Shown here one piece after another: positions 13,114 to 25,000 of a DNA stretch of 64,000 nucleotides (position 1 is the first letter of the stretch; the number at the start of each line of letters is the position of its first letter). The translations under genes and the position numbers were made by a program. The DNA is from Chinchilla lanigera. Taxonomy: Eukaryota > Chordata > Mammalia > Rodentia > Chinchillidae. The notes beneath the pieces are model-generated. The model made no database searches, was not told the DNA's origin, and was given only the letters and a program-made list of their open reading frames with translations. The stretch covers positions 5,780,179 through 5,844,178 of the forward strand of contig NW_004955477.1 in assembly GCF_000276665.1 (NCBI RefSeq). The letters run 5' to 3'.

Positions 13114-13942
13114 AATGAGCCTCTCACGCCTAAGCCACCTGCTTACACGGCACTGGAAACCGCCCCCCCCATTCTGCCCTGTGCTGTGCGTCCTCATCAT
13201 CTCAGCTTCTCCCATAGGACAGAGGTCCCAGCAGACCACACAAGGAGCTGCCTGAACAGGAAGTCGTAGAACGGCTTCCTTCAAGGCCCTGCCCTGCTGA
13301 TGGATCACTCCCTCTGCCTTCTGTTCTGGACAGTGTTTGCTCTGCACTTCATTTCTGTGGAGGTTTGATGAACCATCGCCCCTACAATTTCATTCCTTGT
13401 GGCTCCTTCTCCAGAGTTTGCAGTGAAGCCGCTGGGGTGCTGTCCTTCCACCCAGTGGGCCGCTGTAGGGCAGAGATGAGACAGTAATCAGCTTTGTATC
13501 TCCAGTCTGACCCTGCTCACTGCCCAGTGAAGAATATTGAAAAACTCTACTAAGTGGAATAAAAAGATGGATTTCTGATCACATTGACAGCTGGGTGACT
13601 TTTGAGGGGAGTAAAAATAAAGTCAGATTTGCTAGGCATAAACTATTTTGATCATCTCACTTCTGGAGATCATATAAGTTTTATGCACCAGACACAGCAT
13701 TTGGCAGGCATGCAGCAAATACTGTGTAAATAGAAATCCTTAAAATCCAGCATGAATTGAACGGCAATTTCAAAAATTATTTCTGTGCAGATTCGTGTTT
13801 TTGATTTCCAGATAGCTTGTGCAAGTCCTTTGAAAGGAGAGGGTCGGGGATGATCGGGCGAGTTATCACTGGCCTTGGAATATAAGTGGGACAAGAAACG
13901 AGACTCCAGATGGCGCGGCAGGTTTTGAAGTCTGCTAGCTTA

Positions 13943-13959
13943 TTGCCCTCTGCTGGCCA
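13943..13959 (-). promoter_or_regulatory. CTCF-like motif
   Basis: TTGCCCTCTGCTGGCCA fits the CTCF core in the same orientation as the copy at 1.2 kb. Confidence 0.35.
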
Positions 13960-14329
13960 TACTGGGAAATGCAGCTCTGCTAAACTCTTACAGACGTCCC
14001 TATCTATTAGATGAGTGAAACGATCTTTGTCTTTCTCAAGGGTGTTGGCTTCCTCTAGGATCCCAGAGCATTTGGAGAGGAGAGTTATCAAATCAATGTG
14101 TGATATGAGAGAAAATGTCTCAATCAGGAATTCTGCATCTCTAAAGTTGTACTAAGTCAATTAATACTTCTCGATCACTCTGTCATTTCCTCCAATGTAT
14201 TAAAAATATCATGGCAATCTGCAGTAACAGACTTGCTTAAAATAAAGGCAGCTTGTGGTGATGCATGCGGAGCTGCCTGTCAAGGGAGGGCCAAGGCAGC
14301 ACAGAAGACGTGGAAGGCTTTTTCTCTAG

Positions 14330-14490
14330 CATTCCTGGGTTCAAACTACCACTCATTCAAATCTCTATCCCGACTTTAGGCCAGTTCCTCTCCCTCCAGG
14401 TGCCCGTTTCTCAGTCCTTGAAGAAGTATCGTGTGGATGATACCTACGTAAAGGGGCTCACACACAGTAGATGCTCACTCAGGGTAGAAA
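14330..14490 (+). repeat. MIR-like remnant
   Basis: CCGACTTTAGGCCAGTTCCT, CCCGTTTCTCAGTCC and CAGTAGATGCTCACTC follow the order of the MIR consensus core and tail. Diverged. Confidence 0.5.
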
Positions 14491-14530
14491 GGCTATTTGC
14501 ATATATATGACTTAGTTAATAAACCTACAG

Positions 14531-14741
14531 TGTGGAGCCAGATGTAAAGCACACTCCTATAATCCTAGCTACTTGGGAGGCTGAGGAAGGAGAATCACCA
14601 GTTCAAAACCAGCACAGGCAACTTAGCAAGACCTTGTCTCAAAAAGAAGGAAAAGTGCAAAGGCAGCAGCTCAGTGGCAGACCACTTGTCTAGCATGCCT
14701 GAGAGCTCAGGTTTGATCCCTAGCACCAGAAAGAAGTAAAT
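14531..14741 (+). mobile_element. B1-ID dimeric SINE
   Basis: The B1 unit (ATAATCCTAGCTACTTGGGA, GGCTGAGG, GACCTTGTCTCAAAAA) is joined to an ID unit (GCAGCTCAGTGGCAGACCAC, GGTTTGATCCCTAGCACCA) with an A-rich end. Confidence 0.85.
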
Positions 14742-15900
14742 AAATCTTAAATGAGTGTTTTGGAAATAAAAAAGAGGAAAGCTGTGAAAGGGGTGACTAC
14801 CACTATGGAGTGGCTCTGGGCTAACTGTTACAAGGTGCTCCTAATGTTTTCATCTTAACAGTACCGGTTACTGAGAAGCAGGCTCTTCCATGCTCACACC
14901 ACTTGCCGCAGCTGCAAACATTACTGTGACCCCTGAGAACAGCCTGGGGAGCAAGTGTTTGTTGCCCTTGGTCCTGAAGCCTGGTCCATTTGCATCCCCC
15001 TGGGAGGCTCCATGCAGGATAGTGCTGTCAAGGGAGACAGAACCAAGGCTGACTATGGATGAGGTTCAGTGGATGGGACCCCACACCTCAACTGCAGTCT
15101 CAGTGGGCAGGTAGCATGGCCCAGCCCCTCATCGGTGAGTCCTCCGGCCAGAGATTCTATATCACCAAGCAGTCACTGTGGCCTCTAACAATAATCTAAT
15201 GTGTTTGAGTGAAGTGGAGCACCAGGGGGCTGTGAGGGACCACCTGAAGGTCTCCAGCAAGAGCCTTTTTCTGCGTTGAACCATTCTGTACTTGTGTCTG
15301 CCCCACTGCACCCACCCAACACCCAGTAAATATTTACCTCCCTTCCCGAGACACACAGCGGCTCTGTGCAAGAGGAGCTTGGCATGGCCAAACAGGGAGG
15401 GGCCCCAAAGCTGCTCCATGAGCCTGCTGTCCAGACCCAGGGTGCCTCTAGGCAGGGCCATAAAGAGTGAGTTGCTCAGTAGAGTGAGAGAGGGGCCAAG
15501 AAAAAGTGAAAAGTACAGACCTTGCTAGGTGGGAAAAGTGCCATTGGTCCAAAGGAGATGAGGCCAGCAGGAAGGGTGGGGGTCACATGGTAAAGGCTCC
15601 AGGATGCCAGGTGAGCCATCCGGATGCAATCCCAGTGAGTGGGGAGGGGAGGGCCTGGGCTCAAGTACCCGCTGTGCCCCTACCACCCACCAGCAACGCT
15701 GGACCTCTGAGCTGCCTCCTTTGCACCGGAGTGGTGACAGTGACTACAGCCCCCAGTGCAGTGAAGATGAAGGAAGGTGATCTGAGAAAGCAGAGAGTGC
15801 AGTTCTGGGCTCTTCTCCCCATCCTGGTCACCACACAGGACAGGGGTCTCCAGGGCCTGCAGTGGGTGACTTCTCTGAGTCTGTCCCCACCTCCCTGCAG

Positions 15901-16019
15901 GTTTGCCATGGAGCCCTTCTGTCCTCTGCTGCTGGCCAGTTTTAGCTGGCCACTTGCCAGGGCCAGCAAGGACAACGAGACCACCCCCGCAGAGAGCAAC
16001 TGGACCACCACGACCACAG
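15901..16019 (+). CDS. PTPRE: PTPRE coding exon 1: signal peptide and glycosylated ectodomain
   Basis: Seven bases of 5' UTR precede the ATG at 15,908 (context GTTTGCCATGG, good Kozak). Codons 1-37 start [19 protein letters not shown], a hydrophobic signal peptide probably cleaved near residue 19. NET (23-25) and NWT (31-33) are N-glycosylation sequons in a Thr-rich tail. The acceptor is CTGCAG at 15,900; the donor is CACAG/GTAAGG at 16,020. The exon ends with one base of codon 38. The sequence is very close to the mouse receptor isoform. Confidence 0.96.
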
Positions 16020-19000
16020 GTAAGGACGACGCCACCTTCCCCACTGCCGTGTCCTAGGACCGGATGTGAATGATCAAGGTGGGTAAAATGAGACAAGAAA
16101 GGTGCGGCTGATTTTCTCAGTGTAGTCAGTAAACAGGCAGGCTGGGAAGCTGAGCATTCAGGATTTCCTGGCGCTAAGCTTAGAGTGCTCAAGACTGAGT
16201 CCACACTCTTGCTGTCAGTGGGCCCCCGCCTGAGAGGGAAGCGGGGAGCACAAGATTTTAAAATCCCCCAAAAGCACTGTGCAGAACCCAATTCAAACCA
16301 TCTGAGGAACAGATAGGGGAAACGTGACGCGGCTATGAATGGTTAGTGCTTCTAATTATATTGCTGCAACGTCTGCCGTCCATATTCTATATTGGTAATG
16401 TGGTGAGGTTTCTTTTTTATAAAAAGAGTATCTTTTAGAGATGCCCGTGGGAGCTTTCAGGGATGTATTATAATTTCTAAGGCTGACTTGAAGAAGAGGG
16501 AGAGGGGGCAGGATGTGGACAAAGCTATAAAGCTACAAATGAGCAGAGTTTGTGCTGTCCTGGTGAGAACGGTCGGGGCAGTGGCACGCGCTAGGGATAT
16601 AATTACTCTGCTCTTCCTTTTGTATGATTTAAGAGTCAAAAGGAAGGAGAATAAGTGTCCTCTGAGCTGGGTGTGGTGCACATACCTGTAATCCCAGCAC
16701 TCTGGGAGGCTGAGGCAAGAGAATTACAAGTTTGAGGCCAGCCTGGATAACTTAGAGAGACCCTGTCTCAACACAAAATTTTAGAAAGTGCTAGGCATGT
16801 GACTCAGTGGCAGAGCACTGGCCTAGCCAAAAAAAGAGCACATCGATACACACGCACTGGCACAGAAGAACCTCAGGACCTGGCTCTGTGAACAAGTTGG
16901 TCACCGAGGAGCATGCGGCATGTGAGTCCATGCTGCGAAGTGCCCCGGATGGGAATGACCACACAAGGCAGAGGAACCTCAAGGGAATGTGGGAATGTTC
17001 TTAATGTGGACTGTGGTGACAGCTGTACCCCACTGTGAATTTACTAAATCTCACCGGCTTGGGTGCTTAAAGTGGGTGTATTTCATAGTATGCAAATTTT
17101 ACCTCAGTAAAATGTGTAGTACTATGCAGAGTTAAAGGGAGGAAAGGAAAAGGAAGAAGGAAAAAAAATCACAGTGCCTGGGGTTACGGCTCCCTGGCCA
17201 CTATCTGCAGGCTGAGTGACCTGGAGCGCTGAGCTGCTCTGTGCCTTGTGTCCCGTTTGTGAGGTGGAGGTAATAAGGCGCGCGTGCACTTGAACACACC
17301 CCGGAATGCTGAGGCCCCACTCCTCATCCCTGGCCTCTAGTGTGGCCCACAGAGACTGTGCCCCAAGGCGGTGCTCATCTGCCTGGGGCCCTCGTAAGCA
17401 TTTTGCTGGACAGTGCCTAACACAGGGAAACCCACGCCCAGTGAGTGAGTTCAGGGTTCCAAGGAGTTCACAAGGATTCCCTGGGGGAAGTCTACGACTT
17501 GTAGCTGTCTATGACAGCCACTCTCTCTGTGGCTGCAGCGCCCCCCAGTGGCAGCATCGGGGGCAACCTGTAAGCAGCAGGGACGGATCCCTCCCTCAGC
17601 ATCAGGCCCAGTGCCTGTGCGGTGCTGCCCCAAGCACCTGCTCTGTCCCCTTCCCACTCCACTCCCCGACACTGGGGGACACCAAACCACGTGACTCTCC
17701 CGTCAGCTTATCACTCGTTAGGGTTCCCCAAAGAAAACCGGATATATAGAGATATAAATGTATAACCGTCTATGTATTATCAGCAATTGAAATGTTTCTG
17801 CTTATAAAATATATATTATAAGAAGGTATAAATACATATCTGTTATAAGGAAATAGCATGTGCAGTTATGGAGGCTGGTAAGGCCAAAATCTTTAAAGCA
17901 ATGCCCCAGGTTAATTCCAAAAATCAGCAGACTGCTGTGAGACCAGGAAGAGCAGCTGTCACAGTAGGAAGAATGTCCAGCAGGAGAACTTTCTACTAGC
18001 CAGGCCTTCACCTGATTGGGTGAGGCCCACCCACTCTGGATGAGACATTTGTTTTACTCAGTCTACAAGCTCAGAATTTTTCACCCAAGTAAAACACAGA
18101 GACACACTCAGAGACACACAGACCAGAATAATATTAGATTGAATGTCCAGACAACCATGGCCCAGTCAAGTGGACCCATAAAATTATGGGTCTTTGCAGG
18201 GCTTAAAGAAAACAAAATGATCAGTGTCCTTCTAGAAAAAATTTGTTAGGAAAAGCAATTTAAAATTGGTATCATTTAGCTAGGGCTCAAGGCCCACCCC
18301 ACTCAAGGACTTTATAATATTTCTTTCAAGTGCACCCCATCGGCCTGAAGGGGAGGGAAGGAGTTATGCTGGGCTGATGCTGCAGGCCTCAACTGGGAGA
18401 GCAGCCTCAAGTGCCCTCCTGTCCCCTTCTGCACACTGGAACACCAGAGAAACCCAAAGTCACTGAAAGGAAAGCCCAGGAGCTGCCAGCACACATTAGC
18501 CCTATGCGTCACGCTGCCCCATTTGCGAGCTGTTCTCCAGGTACAGGTCAACAGCCATGTCCTGAGACCTGGGACACTGCAGATGCCGAATCCCTATGGC
18601 TGATGACTGATACCTGCTGGAACACTCAGCGAAGTAATTCAACCCCGGTTCCCGACTTCCCTTGCCAATGCTGATCGGTTGGCCATTTAGGGACACCTGG
18701 AAGATTGCCAGGTTGTACCTGTGTACCTCCGGGAGCCGTTTCCCAGAGGTGCGGCAGGATCTGCCAGAGCACTTTGAACTCTTCTGAAAGCTGGCACTGT
18801 GGTCTCCAGCAGGATGACGGAGCTTTTTAGTTTCTCTGAAAACAAAATTTATTGGCTTAGAATACTGCCTCAGTCAGGGAGGTGCTACTTTCAGGAAGAG
18901 AGCTCTGTCATGTGACCTCAACACCCAAAACAGGAGCAAATGTGAAACTCCTCGTTACAGCCTTTTCTGGGTCTCAGCGCACTTAGCGATAGCAGCTGGT

Positions 19001-22000
19001 TGCACACCCAAAAGTGACACAGCTTCTGGTTTTAAGGTGCAGATGGGCTCCTGGGCCTAGAACTTTGAGCAGGTGGGGAGCCCAGCTGTGTGAAATGCTC
19101 CTTAAGCCTTCACCGAACCCCTGAAAGAAGTGTGATGTGTCATTTGAGATGTTAACACATCATCACAATGTGCCAAAGTAACAGGAACTCATTTTATTTG
19201 TTCATTGACCAAATGAACTCAGTATTCATTGTGATACATTTTTATACAGAGAATTAAAGGTACATTCTGTATGTACTAGTTATGAATGAAAATGTGATTA
19301 CTTGCATCATAGGAAGAATTTCTAAAAATTAATATGCAAAAGAACACAGTAAGAAAATAAGTAAAGAACATGACCAGGCAAAGTAAAGTATCTGATTCAT
19401 TATGCTTCACTAATTATGACAAGATGATAAACCCTCTAGAAAGGAGAGAAATGCAAATTAAAGTGGCATTATGCTTATAGCTATCAGCTTAAGAAAATGA
19501 AAAGGTAAAATCCCAGAGAAAATGGCTCCATTGTACATAAGGATGAGTGTAGAGGTTACATACTTTCTGGAGGGCGACTTGACAGTTTCTATTAAAAGTT
19601 TAATATGTGTGCAATGGACACAGAAGATCCTTTGAGGAGCTCTCCCACAGAAGCACTAGTGAGATACACAAAAATGATATAGACCCAGTTGTAGAATTGT
19701 AGATAATAGAAAAAAAGGTGGAAACAGCCTAACTGTCCATGCAGTCCTAGTCTGTCCAAAACGTGGTAATCTAGGCAGCCAGCACACAGGATTTAGAAGC
19801 TCATTTATGCTGATGTGGAATCTTTCCAAGACAGGATGAGAAAGACAAGCTGTGGACTACCAGAGAGTGTGTCTCATCTGTTTTTTCATATGTAGCATTG
19901 CTATCTTGGGATCTGTCTTAAAATTGGTAGCTCTTCACAATTATAATTAGTATCTTGTTTTTCTGCCTTAATCGTTCATAGGATAGTGGTACTTTTTACA
20001 ATCCTCGTAGCCTGAGATGAAATGAGAGTAGGATGTCCATTTATTTTCCAAAGCTGCATATTTATGAATGTAACTTTATAGAAGAAAATATGGGGAAAGA
20101 CATACTCCAAGATTTTAACTCAGTTTCACTCAAGGAAAGACTCAAGACTCAGGGAGAGGCTGCACATTTGCTCTTTATTTTTGTGCTGGTTGGAACATTT
20201 TTCAAGAGGCCTCTATACTCTATCCTATTTTCCTTGTACCTGACCAAGTGGAGGGAGGAGACACAGTGACACTAGGGTCGTCTTCCTGGGAAGCTGGTCC
20301 CAAGCTCCCACCCACAGCTGGGTCCTCCAGGGTCTGTCTCTACTCAGCCCCAGAGCACAGCTTCTCACTCTGTGCCCCGTCTACTGTCCCTTCCTCCTCT
20401 CCTGTCCTTTACCCTACTCTTCCTCTCCCCGGGAGGCTCCAGAGGTGGAGCAGTCCACAATTGCCCCCCCTGCTCCTCCTTCTGGGCTGGCCATGCCTCC
20501 CTTCCACAGGGCTTCCCCACAGCAGGAGGCTCATGGGGTGTCGAGGGACAGGTATGTGGAACCAGTGGTTGAAGGCCCCACCTCACAGCCCAGCCAATGA
20601 CTTTCCATTTTGAGGAGCAGGTTCCATGTAAGCAAGCAGGCACATGCATGCACAACTTGCAGGTGTTCATATGCATGAATGTGTGAACATAGGTGTGCAT
20701 GGGTTTACTCAGCAGCCTGTCAGCCCTCTGGGGAGGAGGTTGCTCCAAACTTCCCACTCACCACCCTGGAGCCACCCCCAGCCCAACCCTCTCTCTTCCA
20801 AGCGTGAGCCATATCAGCCTGAAATGGAACCAGAATGTGACTCAAGAGTTGGCTCTCAGATGCCTCGATACCCGCGCTGACGGAGGGGAGGGGTAGTACA
20901 GCTAGTACCCAGGGAAAAAGCAGCCCAGCACTTTCAGGGTTTTCTTCTCTTGCTCACACTGTTTTTCAAAATTGCATTCAAATTGAATTAATTACTAATA
21001 ATTAAAATGAGAAATCTCATGTAATTCTGTAGATTTCTTCTTTGGGAACCTCGGGGGAATCAGACAGCCTGGCCCACCTTCCCCCAGTGGGCTGAGCTAA
21101 GCAGCCGCCACCCACATAGAAGGGCATAGGCTCTAGTGCTCCCCTCTCTCCAGAGAGGTGGACCCCACAGACTGGCCAGTTTAGCTACCACCTGCACAGA
21201 AGCTGAGTCAGAGCTCGACTTCTGGGCTATGTAGAAGTAGGGAGTTTCACTACCACAGAACCCCAGGAAAGGAGAGAGAGTGGGTGCCTAGCAGGGAGGG
21301 GAGACCTCCTACACTTTCTGACCGCATGACTCCACTGGGCTGAGAAGGGACAGAGTCAAGTCATGGGTACCCGGCCCACCCCATCAGGTTGGGCTAGGGT
21401 TTGCTCCAAGGTTCTACCTGATGTGGCCTGTGGTGTCAGGGGCCACGGGCCAGGCCGCTCCTGCTGGGAAACTGTGGTGGGCAGTGGCAGGTTTAGGTCA
21501 GAAGTGAGGGACCAAGCGACTCTCCCAGACACCCCAACTGGTACGGATCTGAACACCTGACCAAGTACCACAGCCTTCAAAATATATATGGGAGTGAGAC
21601 GTGCTGGGGATATGACAGGGCTGTGGTGCCTCCCCGGGCCCCTGAGCATCCCCTGGAGCTAGGGAAAGGAGCAAGCAGAATTCCTGGAGGAGGGGCCATG
21701 GTGGCCCTTGGGGCAGAAACTTTGGGATAAGGAGGGTGCAGCAGGGAAGGCTGGGGAGAGGAGACAGGGTCGTAGGTGGCAATGAAATTGCCAGTGGTTT
21801 CAGAAGTTGGGCACATGGAGCCAGAGAAGGTCCTGGGCAGCCACAAGGCTGCAGCACTAGGTCCAGGATGTGTCTCTCTCTGGCTGAAGAAGCTTGACCC
21901 AGAAGGTGGATAAAAGGTGAGGATGTATCTGTTTTCCTATGCTGGGGCTCCCGCCCCAGCTAAGCCAGCAAGTACAGGGCCTTGCACTGCCAGGAAGGTT

Positions 22001-25000
22001 CTTCCCTATTAAAGTCCATCTCCATCCCCAGTTCTGGATTCTTCCTCAGTGTCCACAGCAACAAAAATCACTCTTTTTTTCCCCTGGGGTGCCTTTATTG
22101 ACACCGCGGGCCAAGATGGTAGGAGTACTTCACAAACTACGAAGTGAGGCTCTGGCGCAGGAGGAAGGGTTTTGCCCCTGCCCCGGTCCTCACAGTCCAC
22201 CCCCGCCTGTAGGCCCTCCGGACACTGACACCTCCCAGTCGCTGCTCACCTGGCTGCTGTTGCCTATGCTGCTGCTCCTCCTCTTGCTCCTCCTCGCCGC
22301 CTACTTCTTCAGGTAGGAGTGTCCCTGGGCGCTGCTTTGCCCCAACCAGCTCAGATGAGGAAATGAGCCTTCTGGAGGCTTCGGGGTTGGGGCCAGGAGG
22401 CTAAGGCACGGTCAGCCAGCCAGGCCCTAGCACAACTCAGCTATGAGCAGCAGAAAGAGCTTCACCAGGCTCACCTGGTGGGTATCACCACACCCAGGGC
22501 TTGGGGCTTCCCGGAAGTCTGGGTGTGCAGAGACCTAACTAGTCTTGTGCCTCTAAGGTTCAGGAAGCAGAGGAAAGCCGTGGTCAGCAGCAACGACAAG
22601 AAGATGCCCAACGGGATCTTGGAAGAGCAAGGTACAGGCACTTCCTCCTCAGGCTGGGTCTTTCTTAACAGCCATTAGCTTGTTTTCTCTCCATACCATT
22701 TAAAGCATGTTTTAAGTTCCTCCGGTTTTGCAACTTTTCACCTCACCCTACCTGGTATTTTACTGCCATTTACTAAGAGTTTACCATTTACCACAGAGTT
22801 TCTGTGTTTCAAAAGTTTGTTTTAGAGATTGCTTTTTCCTCCTCAAAAGTTTGTTTTAGCGATTGCTTTTTCCTCCTCAAAAGTTTGTTTTAGCGATTGC
22901 TTTTTCCTCCTGTGTGAAATGGATGTCTAAGATGTTTCAGTTTGTGGCTTTTTTTTTTTTTTTTCTTTTTTGAGCGCTTGTTCATATCCTGTCCTTTTCA
23001 CAGGGTTTTGACACGTAATGTTTTTCAATAAGGCCTTTAAAAATCAGTCTATGATAAGACTGGTTCATAATCTGAAGTGTCCATCTGACGTTGTACTGTC
23101 TTACAATCAAGCTGAAGAGATAGAGATTGCTCTGCTAAAACTGCCCGCTTACGGAAGATCAGTCAGTGACATTTCCAACTTTTAGATCCAAAGAGCAGTT
23201 TCTAACTTGTAAATGCTTTGTGTGAAAGCTTGTTGCTTTCTTTCAACACACAGAGATGACTGAGAACAGTGACTATGACAGAGGCTTAAAAAAAAGTACT
23301 GGTTCATACCAGTGACTACAACTTCCTGTTGTCAGCTTCCTACCTAACTGTGCTGTGGTTTGGGGAAACACATGCTGTCAGACTGTAAATGAAATTTTCA
23401 AACCAACACAAGATATTAAAAGGAGGAAAGAAAGGGCAGCCAGGGAGAGGGAGAGAAGCCCAACTGCTCTCCTGTCCACCTTTCCATCTCTTGGAGGAAG
23501 GAGCCTCAGCTGGCTCTGAGGGTGGGGCGGGCCCTTTTGCAAGCGTGTCAACCCAGTTATCCTTCTGACCTTGTCGGTATCACCTTGTTCCTCAGACAGG
23601 GAAGCCCAGCCCCCTGGCTTTTCTTGCATCTGAGAAGAAAACTGAACTTTGGAAGGAATTTGTCTGTGCAGCTCCTTGCCTCTCACCCTTCTTGAGAGTG
23701 CCCTACTGCCCCAACCCAAAGGACGGTTTCTCTTACTTGGAGTTTACAAGGTTTGGGGAACCAGAGCTATTTGTTATAAAGAAGAGGGGACTAAGAGAGT
23801 CATTTATCCTAGTAGATTTCCAGTCTGCTCTGAGCTTGCATCCCAGAACAATTATAATTATCCTCCCCTAGCTTTGAACCTGGAAACCTGAGCTGAGGTG
23901 TCCTCTGTGGAAGGAGCAGATGTGTGTTAGGACAGGTAGGTGGGTGGCTGAGCGAGTAGGGTGAGGGATGCCGTGCCTGTGAGGGCCAAGGGTCTTCACT
24001 TGCAGAGCACAGGCTGTATGGCAGGAGATGGATGTTTGATTCAGGTTCTCAGGGCCCTGGCCACTCTGGGCTATGTGACTGAGAGGACTGTTCCCCGCTA
24101 TCCAAGCCTTTCTTCAGGAATATTGTACGTTCGTCTGACTCCTGAGTCACCCACCTGGGGTGGGCTAAATGCCTCCCCAACCCCATTTCTCTGACCCCAC
24201 AGAACAGCAGAGAGTGATGCTGCTGAGCAGATCCCCATCAGGGCCGAAGAAGTACTTCCCCATCCCTGTGGAGCACCTGGAGGAGGAGATCCGTGTGCGC
24301 TCGGCCGATGACTGCAAGCAGTTCAGAGAAGAGTTCAATGTAAGTGTCCCTGGGTCCTGTGTTCCTGTCCTGTCCTGCCCTGGGTCTTGTTCCTGCTAAG
24401 CACTGCAAGGTACACAATGACAGTCCAGAGTCAAGTCTTCCAAGGCCTCAGACACTTGCATCAACTGTAACACCATGCCTGCTTTGGACAGGATTCTGGG
24501 CCCTGGTGCAGTGCCTCTCACTGGCACTCGTGGCTCCTTCTAAGGTGAGATGGTTGGCGTGAGGCTCATGAGGGCAACAACCTGCTCAGACACTCAGAGC
24601 GGCACACTCTGAAGTCAATTGTGACAAAAGCACCATAACCTCCACAATGTCGGAGATCCTGAGCCAGCACAGGATGAAAGCCATGGAGCCCCCAACTGTC
24701 CTTTCATGGCTTCTAAGAATTTGAGCTTCTGATTGGAGTAGGAAATGTCCTGAGCCATATCCCGGCCTGAGTCAAACAGTCATGGGGACACCCTTCAGGA
24801 GACACAAGCTCAGCCCTTTGATGTCTGTGCTGTGTGTGAGTGTAAGCGACAGTCCCGCTGTATGCATCCTGCTTCTGGTGTGTGGGGTGGTGCATTGCCT
24901 CCATAAACCCAGCATGGGCAGCAGCTTGCTCAGACCACGGATTGAACCAGCTGATACTGTCCCTGCAGTAGCAAGCTGATTCTCTCAACAAGATATACAG

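Larger units (their letters stand above)
1..15900 (+). other. PTPRE: PTPRE 5' intron (upstream of first coding exon)
   Basis: This is non-coding sequence ending at the acceptor CTGCAG just before the signal-peptide exon. No open frame in it resembles a known protein. It holds SINEs, an MLT1 fragment, a MaLR-type LTR, MIR/L2 remnants and AT-rich blocks around 3.7-4.1, 6.5-7.1 and 7.2-7.5 kb that look like non-repeat noncoding sequence. In known mammalian PTPRE genes the first exon is noncoding and lies far upstream, so I infer that this is intron. An unrecognised 5' UTR exon or a separate noncoding transcript cannot be excluded. Confidence 0.75.
16020..22212 (+). other. PTPRE: PTPRE intron between signal-peptide and membrane-span exons
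   Basis: This 6.2-kb intron holds a B1-ID dimer (16.66 kb), an L1 3' UTR remnant (17.0 kb), a strong CTCF-like motif (17.54 kb), an old interspersed repeat (17.72-18.21 kb) and an L1M fragment (19.3-19.85 kb). From 20.2 to 22.2 kb it is GC-richer, with no recognised gene or repeat. In known PTPRE genes the internal promoter for the cytoplasmic isoform lies near the membrane-span exon, so its control elements may sit in the last 1-2 kb of this intron. That is inference. Confidence 0.85.

Noticed and set aside
15506..16057. 183-codon open frame reaching into exon 1
   Set aside because: Its last part is the real signal-peptide exon; the upstream part is intron ahead of the acceptor CTGCAG, and the downstream part runs past the donor.
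17306..17749. 147-codon open frame
   Set aside because: Low-complexity Ser/Pro-rich translation of GC-rich intron, with no splice support or recognised family.
22809..22910. CRISPR-like repeats
   Set aside because: The copies are directly adjacent with no spacers, and the DNA is mammalian; it is a minisatellite.
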